From: Aurantiacibacter gangjinensis
GTDB lineage: Bacteria > Pseudomonadota > Alphaproteobacteria > Sphingomonadales > Sphingomonadaceae
Assembly: GCF_001886695.1 (NCBI RefSeq)
Contig: NZ_CP018097.1
Location: 310,001 to 374,000, forward strand
Length of the DNA stretch: 64,000 nucleotides
Direction: 5' to 3'
Positions within the stretch are counted from its first letter, which is position 1. Every line of letters starts with the position of its first letter. This document shows, piece by piece, positions 7,871 to 14,694 of the stretch. Position numbers and translations under genes: made by a program. The notes under the pieces were generated by a model, which saw only the letters and a program-made list of their open reading frames with translations, was not told where the DNA came from and did not search any database.

Positions 7871-7981
7871 CGTCATCGCGAGGGAGCGTAGCGACTGCGG
7901 CGATCCATGGTGCGACTTTTGCAAGCCGGCGCCTTCGGACATGGCAGTCCCATGGATCGCCGCGCTTCGCTCGCGATGACG
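7871..7981. repeat. REPIN-like element B2
   Basis: Same arms as B1: CGTCATCGCGAG... CGATCCATGG at 7871-7910 and CCATGGATCGCCGCGC... GATGACG at 7950-7981. The spacer (TTTTGCAAGCCGGCGCC...) differs from B1 and B3. It begins 3 bp after the GIY-YIG stop codon. Confidence 0.85.
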
Positions 7982-7998
7982 GCGTCAAAAACCAAATC

Positions 7999-8107
7999 GG
8001 TCATCGCGAGGGAGCGTAGCGACCGCGGCGATCCATGGTGCGACAATTCATGGCGGAGCAGCGGGCTACGGTAGCGCCGTGGATCGCCGCGTTTCGCTCA
8101 CCTCGAC
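7999..8107. repeat. REPIN-like element B3, right arm partly eroded
   Basis: The left arm is nearly identical to B2 (GGTCATCGCGAGGGAGCG...). The spacer (GCGGAGCAGCGGGCTACGGTAGCGCC) is nearly that of B1. The right arm ends GTTTCGCTCACCTCG instead of GCTTCGCTCGCGATGACG. It ends about 60 bp before der and so forms part of its upstream region. Confidence 0.8.
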
Positions 8108-8166
8108 TCGCCCAACACCTCCACGAACATCTTGCCAATCGCGCTGCAAAGCGCCACCTGCCGCGC

Positions 8167-9663
8167 ATGATACAGCGCAAGCTCCCCGAGGTCGTCATCA
8201 TCGGCCGCCCCAATGTGGGCAAGTCGACCCTGTTCAACAGGCTGGTCGGCAAGCGGCTGGCGCTGGTGGACGACCAGCCCGGCGTCACGCGCGATCGCCG
8301 CAAGGGCGAGGCCGGCCTGCTGGGGCTGGAATTCGAAGCGGTCGACACTGCCGGATGGGAGGACGAGGACGACGCCTCTCTCCCCGGGCGGATGCGCGCG
8401 CAGACGCAGGTTTCGCTGAAAGGCGCCGATGCCGCGCTGTTCGTCTATGACAGCCGCGCCGGGCTCACCCCGCTCGACGAAGAGATCGCGCAATGGCTGC
8501 GCGAGCAGGAGGTGCCCGTCGTGCTCATCGCCAACAAGGCAGAGGGCAATGGCGGTGAAAGCGGCATCCTCGAAGGCTATTCGCTGGGTATGGGCGACCC
8601 CATCCCGGTCAGCGCCGAGCATGGCGAGGGTGTGGCAGACCTGTATTCCGCACTATTCCCGCTGATTGGCGACCGCGCCGAGCAGTTGGAACTGGAGGTC
8701 GAGCAGGCCGAGGCCATCGCCGCCGACGAGGCCGCCAAGCGCGCTGCCGCAGCTGCGGAAGCGGGCGAGGAGCTGGAGGAGATCGATCCCACCGCGCCGC
8801 TTTCGCTCGCCATCGTCGGGCGGCCCAATGCGGGCAAGAGCACGCTGATCAACCGCTTGCTGGATGAGGACCGTCTGCTGACCGGCCCCGAAGCGGGCAT
8901 CACCCGCGATTCCATCGCGGTGGACTGGCTCTGGACAGATCCCGCTTCGGGCGAGGAGCGAGTCATCAAGCTGATCGACACGGCGGGGATGCGCAAACGC
9001 GCCAAGGTGGTGGACAAGCTGGAGAAGCTGTCCGTCTCCGATGGCTTGCGGGCGGTCGATTATGCCGAAGTCGTGGTCCTGCTGCTGGATGCGACGCGCG
9101 GGCTGGAAGTGCAGGACCTGAAGATCGCCAGCCGCGTGCTCGAAGAAGGCCGCGCGCTGATGATCGCCATCAACAAGTGGGACATTGCCGAAGACCCGTC
9201 CGCGCTGTTCAACGGCGTGCGCGCGGCGCTGGACGAAGGCTTGGCACAGCTTCGCGGCGTGCCGCTCTTCGCCGTCTCCGCCGTGACCGGCAAGGGGCTA
9301 GACACCATGCTTGGCGCGGCCTTCAAGCTGCGCGAGGACTGGAGCCGACGCGTGCCCACCGCCGCACTCAACCGCTGGTTCGACGATGCGCTGTCCGCCA
9401 ATCCGCCGCCAGCGCCCGGCGGCAGGCGGATCAAGCTGCGCTATATCACCCAGGTCGGCACACGCCCGCCGCGTTTCGTCATTTTCGGCACGCGGCTGGA
9501 CGATCTGCCGGTCAGCTACGAGCGGTATCTGCTCAACGGATTGCGCAAGCGGTTGGGCTTTGGCGCGGTGCCGGTGCGACTGAGCCTGAAATCGCCGAAG
9601 AACCCGTATGACGCGAACAAGGGCGGTGGCGGCAAGTTCAGCGGCGGCCAGGGGCGCGATTAA
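8167..9663 (+). CDS. der: Ribosome-assembly GTPase Der (EngA)
   Basis: Essential tandem GTPase required for 50S ribosome maturation. The 498-residue product has two G domains. G1 carries GRPNVGKST, then DTAGW and the NKAE motif. G2 carries GRPNAGKST, then DTAGMRKRAKV and NKWD. A C-terminal KH-like domain starts near residue 395 (RWFDDALSANPPPAPGGRRIKLRYITQ). An acidic and alanine-rich linker (about residues 175-205) joins the two G domains. The start ATG 8167 is inferred from the family start just before the first G domain. Upstream codons in the frame are the translated B3 repeat. No clear Shine-Dalgarno precedes the start. Confidence 0.95.
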   Translation: MIQRKLPEVVIIGRPNVGKSTLFNRLVGKRLALVDDQPGVTRDRRKGEAGLLGLEFEAVDTAGWEDEDDASLPGRMRAQTQVSLKGADAALFVYDSRAGLTPLDEEIAQWLREQEVPVVLIANKAEGNGGESGILEGYSLGMGDPIPVSAEHGEGVADLYSALFPLIGDRAEQLELEVEQAEAIAADEAAKRAAAAAEAGEELEEIDPTAPLSLAIVGRPNAGKSTLINRLLDEDRLLTGPEAGITRDSIAVDWLWTDPASGEERVIKLIDTAGMRKRAKVVDKLEKLSVSDGLRAVDYAEVVVLLLDATRGLEVQDLKIASRVLEEGRALMIAINKWDIAEDPSALFNGVRAALDEGLAQLRGVPLFAVSAVTGKGLDTMLGAAFKLREDWSRRVPTAALNRWFDDALSANPPPAPGGRRIKLRYITQVGTRPPRFVIFGTRLDDLPVSYERYLLNGLRKRLGFGAVPVRLSLKSPKNPYDANKGGGGKFSGGQGRD

Positions 9664-9723
9664 ATCGTCGACTGCCAACACCAGGCCGGTATTATCGCGG
9701 CGCCACTACCGATTGCGGCCTTC

Positions 9724-9767
9724 ATGCAAAAATGAAAGCGGCGGCGGAGATAACTCCCCGCCGCCGC
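9724..9767 (-). terminator. Rho-independent terminator downstream of bfr
   Basis: Read on the minus strand, GCGGCGGCGGGGA pairs with TCCGCCGCCGC and is followed by TTTCATTTTTGC. It lies 36 bp beyond the bacterioferritin stop. The stem would form on the plus strand too but lacks a T tract there. Confidence 0.75.
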
Positions 9768-9802
9768 AGTCTCGTTGTCTCGGCCCCTAGCTGACTTAAT
9801 CC

Positions 9803-10306
9803 CTAAGCGGTGCCCGCGTTGTTCTCGCCTTCGCCAGCCGCCACGCTGTTCAGCTGGACGTAATTCTGCAAGCCCATCCGCTCGATCATGTCGAATTGCG
9901 TTTCGAGGAAATCGACATGCTCTTCCTCGCTGGCGAGGATCGTTTCGAAGAGCTGGCCGGAGGTGAAATCCTTCACTTCCTGACAATAATCCGCCGCTTC
10001 GCGCAGCAGCGGGATGGCGTCGTGCTCCATGGCGAGGTCGGCTTTGAGGATTTCCTCGACCGTTTCGCCCACGCGCAGCTTGTGGAGCGCCTGGAAGTTC
10101 GGCAGCCCATTCAGGAACAGGATGCGATCGGCCAACCAGTCGGCATGCTTCATCTCATCGATCGATTCGTGCCGTTCGTATTCGGCGAGCTTGTAAACGC
10201 CCCAATCGTTGAGGACGCGGTAGTGCAGCCAGTACTGGTTGATCGCGGTCAGCTCATTGGTGAGCGCCTTGTTGAGATATTCGATGACATTTTCGTCGCC
10301 CTTCAC
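9803..10306 (-). CDS. bfr: Bacterioferritin
   Basis: Haem-containing iron-storage protein that oxidises and mineralises iron inside a 24-subunit shell. The 167-residue product has the ferritin four-helix fold. Ferroxidase ligands are visible: Glu in LTNELTAINQYW, YERHESIDEMKHA (Glu and His), LAMEHDA, and ASEEEHVDFLE. The haem-binding Met is in DEMKHADWL. The start is probably the GTG at 10304-10306 (VKGDENVIEYLNK), because AAGGAG lies 9 bases upstream. The ATG three codons earlier overlaps that Shine-Dalgarno and cannot use it. It is downstream of bfd on the same strand, with a Fur-like palindrome in its promoter region. Confidence 0.93.
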   Translation of the reverse strand: MKGDENVIEYLNKALTNELTAINQYWLHYRVLNDWGVYKLAEYERHESIDEMKHADWLADRILFLNGLPNFQALHKLRVGETVEEILKADLAMEHDAIPLLREAADYCQEVKDFTSGQLFETILASEEEHVDFLETQFDMIERMGLQNYVQLNSVAAGEGENNAGTA

Positions 10307-10417
10307 AGCGCACATCTCCTTTGCAAGAAATCTGGCTGGCAGATGCTCACCATAGCGCCCGATTGGCAAGGCTTTCGGAGACAATTACAGGCCAAAAACC
10401 GCAGAAATCTGCGCTAA

Positions 10418-10432
10418 TGCGAATGCGTATCA
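10418..10432. promoter_or_regulatory. Fur-like palindrome upstream of bfr
   Basis: TGCGAATGCGTATCA is a 7-1-7 inverted repeat close to the alphaproteobacterial Fur/Mur-type box. It lies about 110 bp before the bfr start in the bfd-bfr gap, which fits iron control of storage genes. Which regulator binds is inference. Confidence 0.5.
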
Positions 10433-10445
10433 GGATTGATGAAAG

Positions 10446-10637
10446 TTAGGCGGCTACCATGGGAGGCAGGAGAGCGGCGCGCTCTTCCTCGATCACCTCG
10501 TTCGCCTCTTCCAAGCACTGGCCGCAATTGGGGCGCTTGCCCAGTTTGGCATACACGCTTTCCGCCCCGCCACGGTGCTGGCGCGCAGCCTTGCGCAATT
10601 CACACTCTTTGATGGCATTGCAGATGCAGGTGTACAT
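10446..10637 (-). CDS. bfd: Bacterioferritin-associated ferredoxin (2Fe-2S)
   Basis: Small [2Fe-2S] ferredoxin that reduces the bacterioferritin core to release iron. The 63-residue product carries the four cluster cysteines in the Bfd pattern: MYTCICNAIKECELR at the start (the CxC pair) and PNCGQCLEEA (CxxC) near residue 40. Size and spacing match the BFD-like domain. It lies upstream of bfr on the same strand, the usual functional pairing, with 139 bp between the genes. Confidence 0.92.
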   Translation of the reverse strand: MYTCICNAIKECELRKAARQHRGGAESVYAKLGKRPNCGQCLEEANEVIEEERAALLPPMVAA

Positions 10638-10702
10638 CGATCCGGCGACTCCGTCTGTGCGAATCCCGAATTAATGCGAATGGATTGCATTAGCAAGTCT
10701 TT

Positions 10703-10717
10703 TGCGAGTAATTCTCA
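10703..10717. promoter_or_regulatory. Fur-like palindrome upstream of bfd
   Basis: TGCGAGTAATTCTCA is a 7-1-7 inverted repeat near the Fur-box pattern, 66 bp upstream of the bfd start. A further inverted repeat, TAATGC-N9-GCATTA at 10672-10692, lies between it and the gene. Both suggest iron-dependent control. Binding is inferred only. Confidence 0.55.
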
Positions 10718-10737
10718 AAATCATTCACAGCGCGGTG

Positions 10738-12015
10738 TCAGCGTCGCAGCGGGAAGCGCTTCCAATAGGTCAGGCAGCGCCAAAGCCATTCAAGCGGCCC
10801 GTAGCGATATCGCTCCAGCCAAGGCTTCGACCACGCCAGCATGATCGCCCAGGCCAGCGCGACCACCAGGTACAGTTCTGGCCTTGAAAGCTCGCCCCAC
10901 AGGCCCCCCGCCCATGGGTGGAAGATCAGCATCATCAGCACCGAGGTGCCGAGGTAATTGGTGAAGGCCGCCCTGCCCGCCGCCGAAAGCCGTTCCGCCA
11001 ACCAGCCGCTGGCCGTCGCCCCGATCTGTGCCAGCAGCACGGCAAGGCCAAGGATCATTAGAAGGCGCGGTAGCATGGAGAAGGAGACGAAGGCGGCAAT
11101 CGTGCTCCAATAGGTGAAGCCGATGCTCTTCAGCCAAAGGCCCAACAGCAGGCTCAGCGCGCCGCCTATCAGCAGCAGCGACCACGCCCACACCTGCCGC
11201 TTGCGCACCGATCCCCCGGGGCTGAACCAGCCGAATTTGTACATTGCCATGCCCACCAGCATCAGCGGCAGCGTTTCGAAAGCGAACAGCCACAGCATGT
11301 TGAGAATGTCGGCGGCGTGGTTGGTGACGTTGTTGGTCACGTAATCGACATAGCTGCCGCTTTCCATGATCGGCCGTTCGCGCGCATCGATGTCGAGCGT
11401 TTCCTGCTTCACCTCGATCATCGCGGCAGCGCCTTCCTCCATACCCTCTTGCTGGCCGAGCGGTGTTTCGGCGATGAAATAGGCAGAGCCAATGGTGGCG
11501 AAATAGACGAGCGCGCCAAGGGCATATCCGCTGAGACCCAAGGCCATCAGCGCGCGCCCTTCCATGCGGACGAACAGCACCGCCACGAAGCCAGCAACCG
11601 CATACAGCGTCAGGATGTCGCCGCGCCAAATGAGGAAGAAGTGGATCAGGCCGAAAACTAGCAGCCAGCCGAGCCGCCGTACCTGCAACCAGCGAGACGA
11701 TCCACGCGCCCACGCCCGCTCCATGAACAGCGCCATGCCTGCGCCGAACAGCAGGGTAAACAGCCCGCGCATCTTGCCATCGATCAGGGTGAATTGCGCG
11801 ACATAGAGCCATTCGTCGATCGAATCGTGCGGCACGAGGAAGGCGCTCGGCATCATATAGGCGGCCCAAGGCTGGCCGAAGGCGACGATATTGGCAGCAA
11901 GAATGCCGAGCACGGCAATGCCGCGAATGAAATCGAGGCCAAGGATCCGCTCGCCCGATTTGGCAGGTGCAGGCGGCACGGCCTCGCCATCGGGCGTTGT
12001 CTGCGTCTCGGTCAT
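10738..12015 (-). CDS. DUF418 family integral membrane protein
   Basis: Polytopic inner-membrane protein of 425 residues with roughly ten hydrophobic segments. The family's N-terminal motif RILGLDFIRGIAVLGILAAN is present, followed by FTLLFGAGMALFMERA (residues about 85-105) and the C-terminal DUF418 domain with AFTNYLGTSVLMMLIF. A role has been suggested in transport or envelope assembly, but no reaction is established. The start ATG at 12013-12015 is preceded by GAGGGGA. The codons upstream in the frame lack a ribosome-binding site. It is transcribed toward bfd but ends before its operator. Confidence 0.85.
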   Translation of the reverse strand: MTETQTTPDGEAVPPAPAKSGERILGLDFIRGIAVLGILAANIVAFGQPWAAYMMPSAFLVPHDSIDEWLYVAQFTLIDGKMRGLFTLLFGAGMALFMERAWARGSSRWLQVRRLGWLLVFGLIHFFLIWRGDILTLYAVAGFVAVLFVRMEGRALMALGLSGYALGALVYFATIGSAYFIAETPLGQQEGMEEGAAAMIEVKQETLDIDARERPIMESGSYVDYVTNNVTNHAADILNMLWLFAFETLPLMLVGMAMYKFGWFSPGGSVRKRQVWAWSLLLIGGALSLLLGLWLKSIGFTYWSTIAAFVSFSMLPRLLMILGLAVLLAQIGATASGWLAERLSAAGRAAFTNYLGTSVLMMLIFHPWAGGLWGELSRPELYLVVALAWAIMLAWSKPWLERYRYGPLEWLWRCLTYWKRFPLRR

Positions 12016-12075
12016 GGTAGTCCCCTCAATCGTCCTTGTGCGCACTATGGCGCTGACCCGGCGATTCGCAAAGGA

Positions 12076-13203
12076 TCAGTTACAGGTGACGAGGCATTCC
12101 TGCCCGGCGCGGCGCAGGCTGTTGCAGGCAGCCTGCGCTTCGGCTTCGCTGGCGTACCCGCCTGCCAGTAACCGCGTGACGCGGCCCGAGGGGACGAGCA
12201 GGCGCGCACGTCCGGCGATTTCAGGCCGGTCCGCCAAGCGGGACCAGAGCCGCTCTGCATTCCCCGCCACGCCGAATGCGCCAAGCTGCACTTTCCATGG
12301 GCCACTGCTGAGATCGCGCGCAGCTGTGGCGGCACGAGCGGGCGGCGCGGGCGTGGCTGCTGCGGCTCGAGCAGGCTCCTGCCTTGCCGGACGTGCAGGC
12401 GAGGATCGCCGCGCAAAGCTCGCCCCCGCTTCGGCGGGATCGGCAGTGCCCGTGGCCTGGCGCGCTTGCAGCACGGCATCGCGCGCCGCAGCGACTGATG
12501 GTGATACGGCCACGGTCTGGACCGGCGGAGGCGCTTGGCGTGCAGGCGGCGGCGCGGATGGCACCGGCGCTTCTCCGCTGACCGCGAGGTCTGCCGCGGC
12601 CAGCTGCGCCGCGCGCGTCTGCATCGTATCCGTCTCGATTGCGCGGGCAAGCGAAGCGGCGGCCTGCCGGTCTTCCAGCGGGATATGGCGATCCATCTCC
12701 GTAATCGCTGTGGCGGCTTGCGGCAGGCCAGCAGCATTGGCCAGCGTCATCAGCGCATAGGCGCGCTGCCAGTCCCGCTCCAGCAAATCGCCGTTGAAAT
12801 GACCCACGCCCAGCAAATAATGCGCGCGCGGATCGCCTCGCCCGCTGGCTTCCAGCACCAAGGGTAAAGCCTCTTCGCGGCGGCCACTCTGGAACAGCAT
12901 CAGGCCATAGGTATCCGCAGCCTGCAAATGCCCTGCCTGCGCGGCGGCTTCGTAAAGCTCTTCCGCGCGCGCCATGTCGACAGGCACGCCGCGGCCCAGC
13001 CGGTAAGCCTGCCCCAGATTGAACATCGCATCGGGATCGCCCGCTTCAGCCGGGCCCTGCCACGCTGCTACGGCGGCTGCGTAATCGCCGCGCGCCCAAG
13101 CATCCACGCCGTCACGCACATCGGCAGAAGCAGGCGCGGCCAGCAGCAGGGCAGCCACCGCCAAGCTGCGTGAAAGCACGTATGTCCTGCTGCGCTTTGC
13201 CAT
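12076..13203 (-). CDS. Sel1-like repeat and SPOR domain protein, exported
   Basis: Probable periplasmic envelope protein of 375 residues. The signal peptide is MAKRSRTYVLSRSLAVAALLLAAPASA. Sel1/TPR-like repeats cover about residues 25-190 (AAVAAWQGPAEAGDPDAMFNLGQAYRLGRGV and related units). A Pro/Ala-rich linker follows, and then a C-terminal SPOR domain (GPWKVQLGAFGVAGNAERLWSRL) that in its family binds denuded glycan strands at septa. The ATG at 13203 is preferred since GGGGA lies six bases upstream. An in-frame ATG two codons earlier sits on that site. It is divergent from the ParA-like gene (287 bp apart) and mirrors the SPOR lipoprotein at 14695. Confidence 0.85.
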   Translation of the reverse strand: MAKRSRTYVLSRSLAVAALLLAAPASADVRDGVDAWARGDYAAAVAAWQGPAEAGDPDAMFNLGQAYRLGRGVPVDMARAEELYEAAAQAGHLQAADTYGLMLFQSGRREEALPLVLEASGRGDPRAHYLLGVGHFNGDLLERDWQRAYALMTLANAAGLPQAATAITEMDRHIPLEDRQAAASLARAIETDTMQTRAAQLAAADLAVSGEAPVPSAPPPARQAPPPVQTVAVSPSVAAARDAVLQARQATGTADPAEAGASFARRSSPARPARQEPARAAAATPAPPARAATAARDLSSGPWKVQLGAFGVAGNAERLWSRLADRPEIAGRARLLVPSGRVTRLLAGGYASEAEAQAACNSLRRAGQECLVTCN

Positions 13204-13490
13204 GACCATTCCCCGTGTTGCGCACCAAGCGAGCGGTGCGAGTACCATGCCTGCCATAGTAAACGGCCTGTTAGCAAAGCGTTTATGCGCTGCGCCTATC
13301 ATCCCCTTACCGTATGGCAGCGCCCGCAGCGCGGCCAGCGATCCGGCCACAGACAGCCTCCTGCACAGCCAACGTTGCGCAACAAGGCCCTGTGCAAATT
13401 AACCCAAAATAAAGGGTATCCTGCGAAGCCCTAAGGCGAAGGCCCGTGATGAGACTTGGTTCGGGTCAGTAACTTTTAGGGGGAATCGCC

Positions 13491-14207
13491 TTGCGCGTTT
13501 TGGCTTTGGCATCGCAAAAGGGTGGATCTGGCAAGACCACACTGTCCGGACACCTCGCCGTGCAGGCGCAGCGCGCTGGCGCTGGACCGGTCGTTCTGAT
13601 CGACATCGATCCGCAGGGCTCGCTGGCCGACTGGTGGAACGAGCGTGAAGCGGAGTTTCCCGCTTTCGCCCAGACCACGGTCGCCCGGCTCGCAAACGAT
13701 CTGGCGATACTTCGCCAGCAAGGCTTCAAGCTTGCCGTCATCGATACGCCGCCCGCCATCACCATGGCGATCCAGAGCGTGATTTCGGTGGCAGAGCTGA
13801 TGGTCGTCCCGACCCGCCCCAGCCCGCACGATTTGCGCGCCGTGGGTGCCACGGTCGATCTGTGCGAGCGTGCCGGCAAGCCGCTTATCTTCGTGGTGAA
13901 TGCCGCAACGCCGAAGGCCAAGATCACTTCGGAAGCTGCCGTCGCGCTGTCGCAGCACGGCACCGTTGCCCCCATCACCGTTCACCATCGCACCGATTTC
14001 GCCGCCTCGATGATCGACGGTCGCACCGTCATGGAAGTCGAGCCGGAAGGTCGCAGCGCGCAGGAAGTAACGGCGCTGTGGCACTATGTGGCCGATCGCC
14101 TCGAAAAGAACTTCCGCCGCACCGTCTTTGCCGCACCCGGCAAGGCAGCTGCGGCCAATGGCGCGCATCGCCCGCAGAGCAATTTCGGTCGCCGGGCGGC
14201 TCAGTAA
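13491..14207 (+). CDS. ParA/MinD-family ATPase, orphan
   Basis: Cytoplasmic deviant Walker ATPase of 238 residues. The P-loop is SQKGGSGKTTLSGHLA (both lysines), with IDIDPQGSLADWW (switch I) and VIDTPPAI (Walker B). The C-terminal 30 residues are basic. Start is TTG at 13491 with TAGGGGGAA upstream. No parB or parS-like context is present, and the next genes are a ribbon-helix-helix-like protein and a SPOR lipoprotein. It may position a surface or septal complex rather than a chromosome (inference). The stop overlaps the next start (TAATG). Confidence 0.85.
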   Translation: MRVLALASQKGGSGKTTLSGHLAVQAQRAGAGPVVLIDIDPQGSLADWWNEREAEFPAFAQTTVARLANDLAILRQQGFKLAVIDTPPAITMAIQSVISVAELMVVPTRPSPHDLRAVGATVDLCERAGKPLIFVVNAATPKAKITSEAAVALSQHGTVAPITVHHRTDFAASMIDGRTVMEVEPEGRSAQEVTALWHYVADRLEKNFRRTVFAAPGKAAAANGAHRPQSNFGRRAAQ

Positions 14208-14680
14208 TGGGCAGCGCCATGACAGACAGCGCCTTTGCATCGCTTGGTCCGATGCTGCTGGCTCGCAAAGGCACGGCCAAGCCGGCCATGCGCGCACAGC
14301 TGACGCAGAACGACCGCGTCGGCACGCTGGGCGACGATTTCGACGACCTGGCTGCCAGCCAGTCGGCCCTTGGATGGGACGATATGGGCGGCGAGGAAAG
14401 CTCCGTCGTGCCGCTGCGCATCGCCAACGATACAGCGCCGCTCGCATCGCTGCCGCAGGTCTCGGCCCGTCCGCGCCGTGTTGCCGCGCCGCAGGGCCGC
14501 CGCACCGCCTTCACTCTGCGGCTCGATGCAGAACGCCATCTGAAGATGCGCCTTGCTGCGACCATGCAGGAATGCAGCGCACAGGAACTCGTGACCGAGG
14601 CGCTCGACCGCTTCCTGTCCGAAATTCCCGAACTTGATTCGGTTGCCGCGCATGTCGCGGGCAAGAAAACCAATAGCTGA
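14207..14680 (+). CDS. Hypothetical protein with ribbon-helix-helix-like C-terminus
   Basis: Protein of 157 residues with no confident family. The first 90 residues are low in complexity (GDDFDDLAASQSALGWDDM). The last 55 (RTAFTLRLDAERHLKMRLAATMQECSAQELVTEALDRFLSE) look like a ribbon-helix-helix DNA-binding fold: one strand, then two helices with TLRL and LVTEALDRFL. ParA ATPases often work with such partners, so it may be the cognate activator or anchor of the ATPase just upstream. The start ATG at 14207 overlaps the preceding stop. An alternative ATG lies at 14219. Confidence 0.75.
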   Translation: MGSAMTDSAFASLGPMLLARKGTAKPAMRAQLTQNDRVGTLGDDFDDLAASQSALGWDDMGGEESSVVPLRIANDTAPLASLPQVSARPRRVAAPQGRRTAFTLRLDAERHLKMRLAATMQECSAQELVTEALDRFLSEIPELDSVAAHVAGKKTNS

Positions 14681-14694
14681 GAGGGATGCGAGAA

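Noticed and set aside
13399-13412. TTAACCCAAAATAA before the ParA-like gene as a CtrA box
   Set aside because: The second half is TAAA rather than TTAA and no further copy lies nearby. One imperfect match in an AT-rich patch is not enough.
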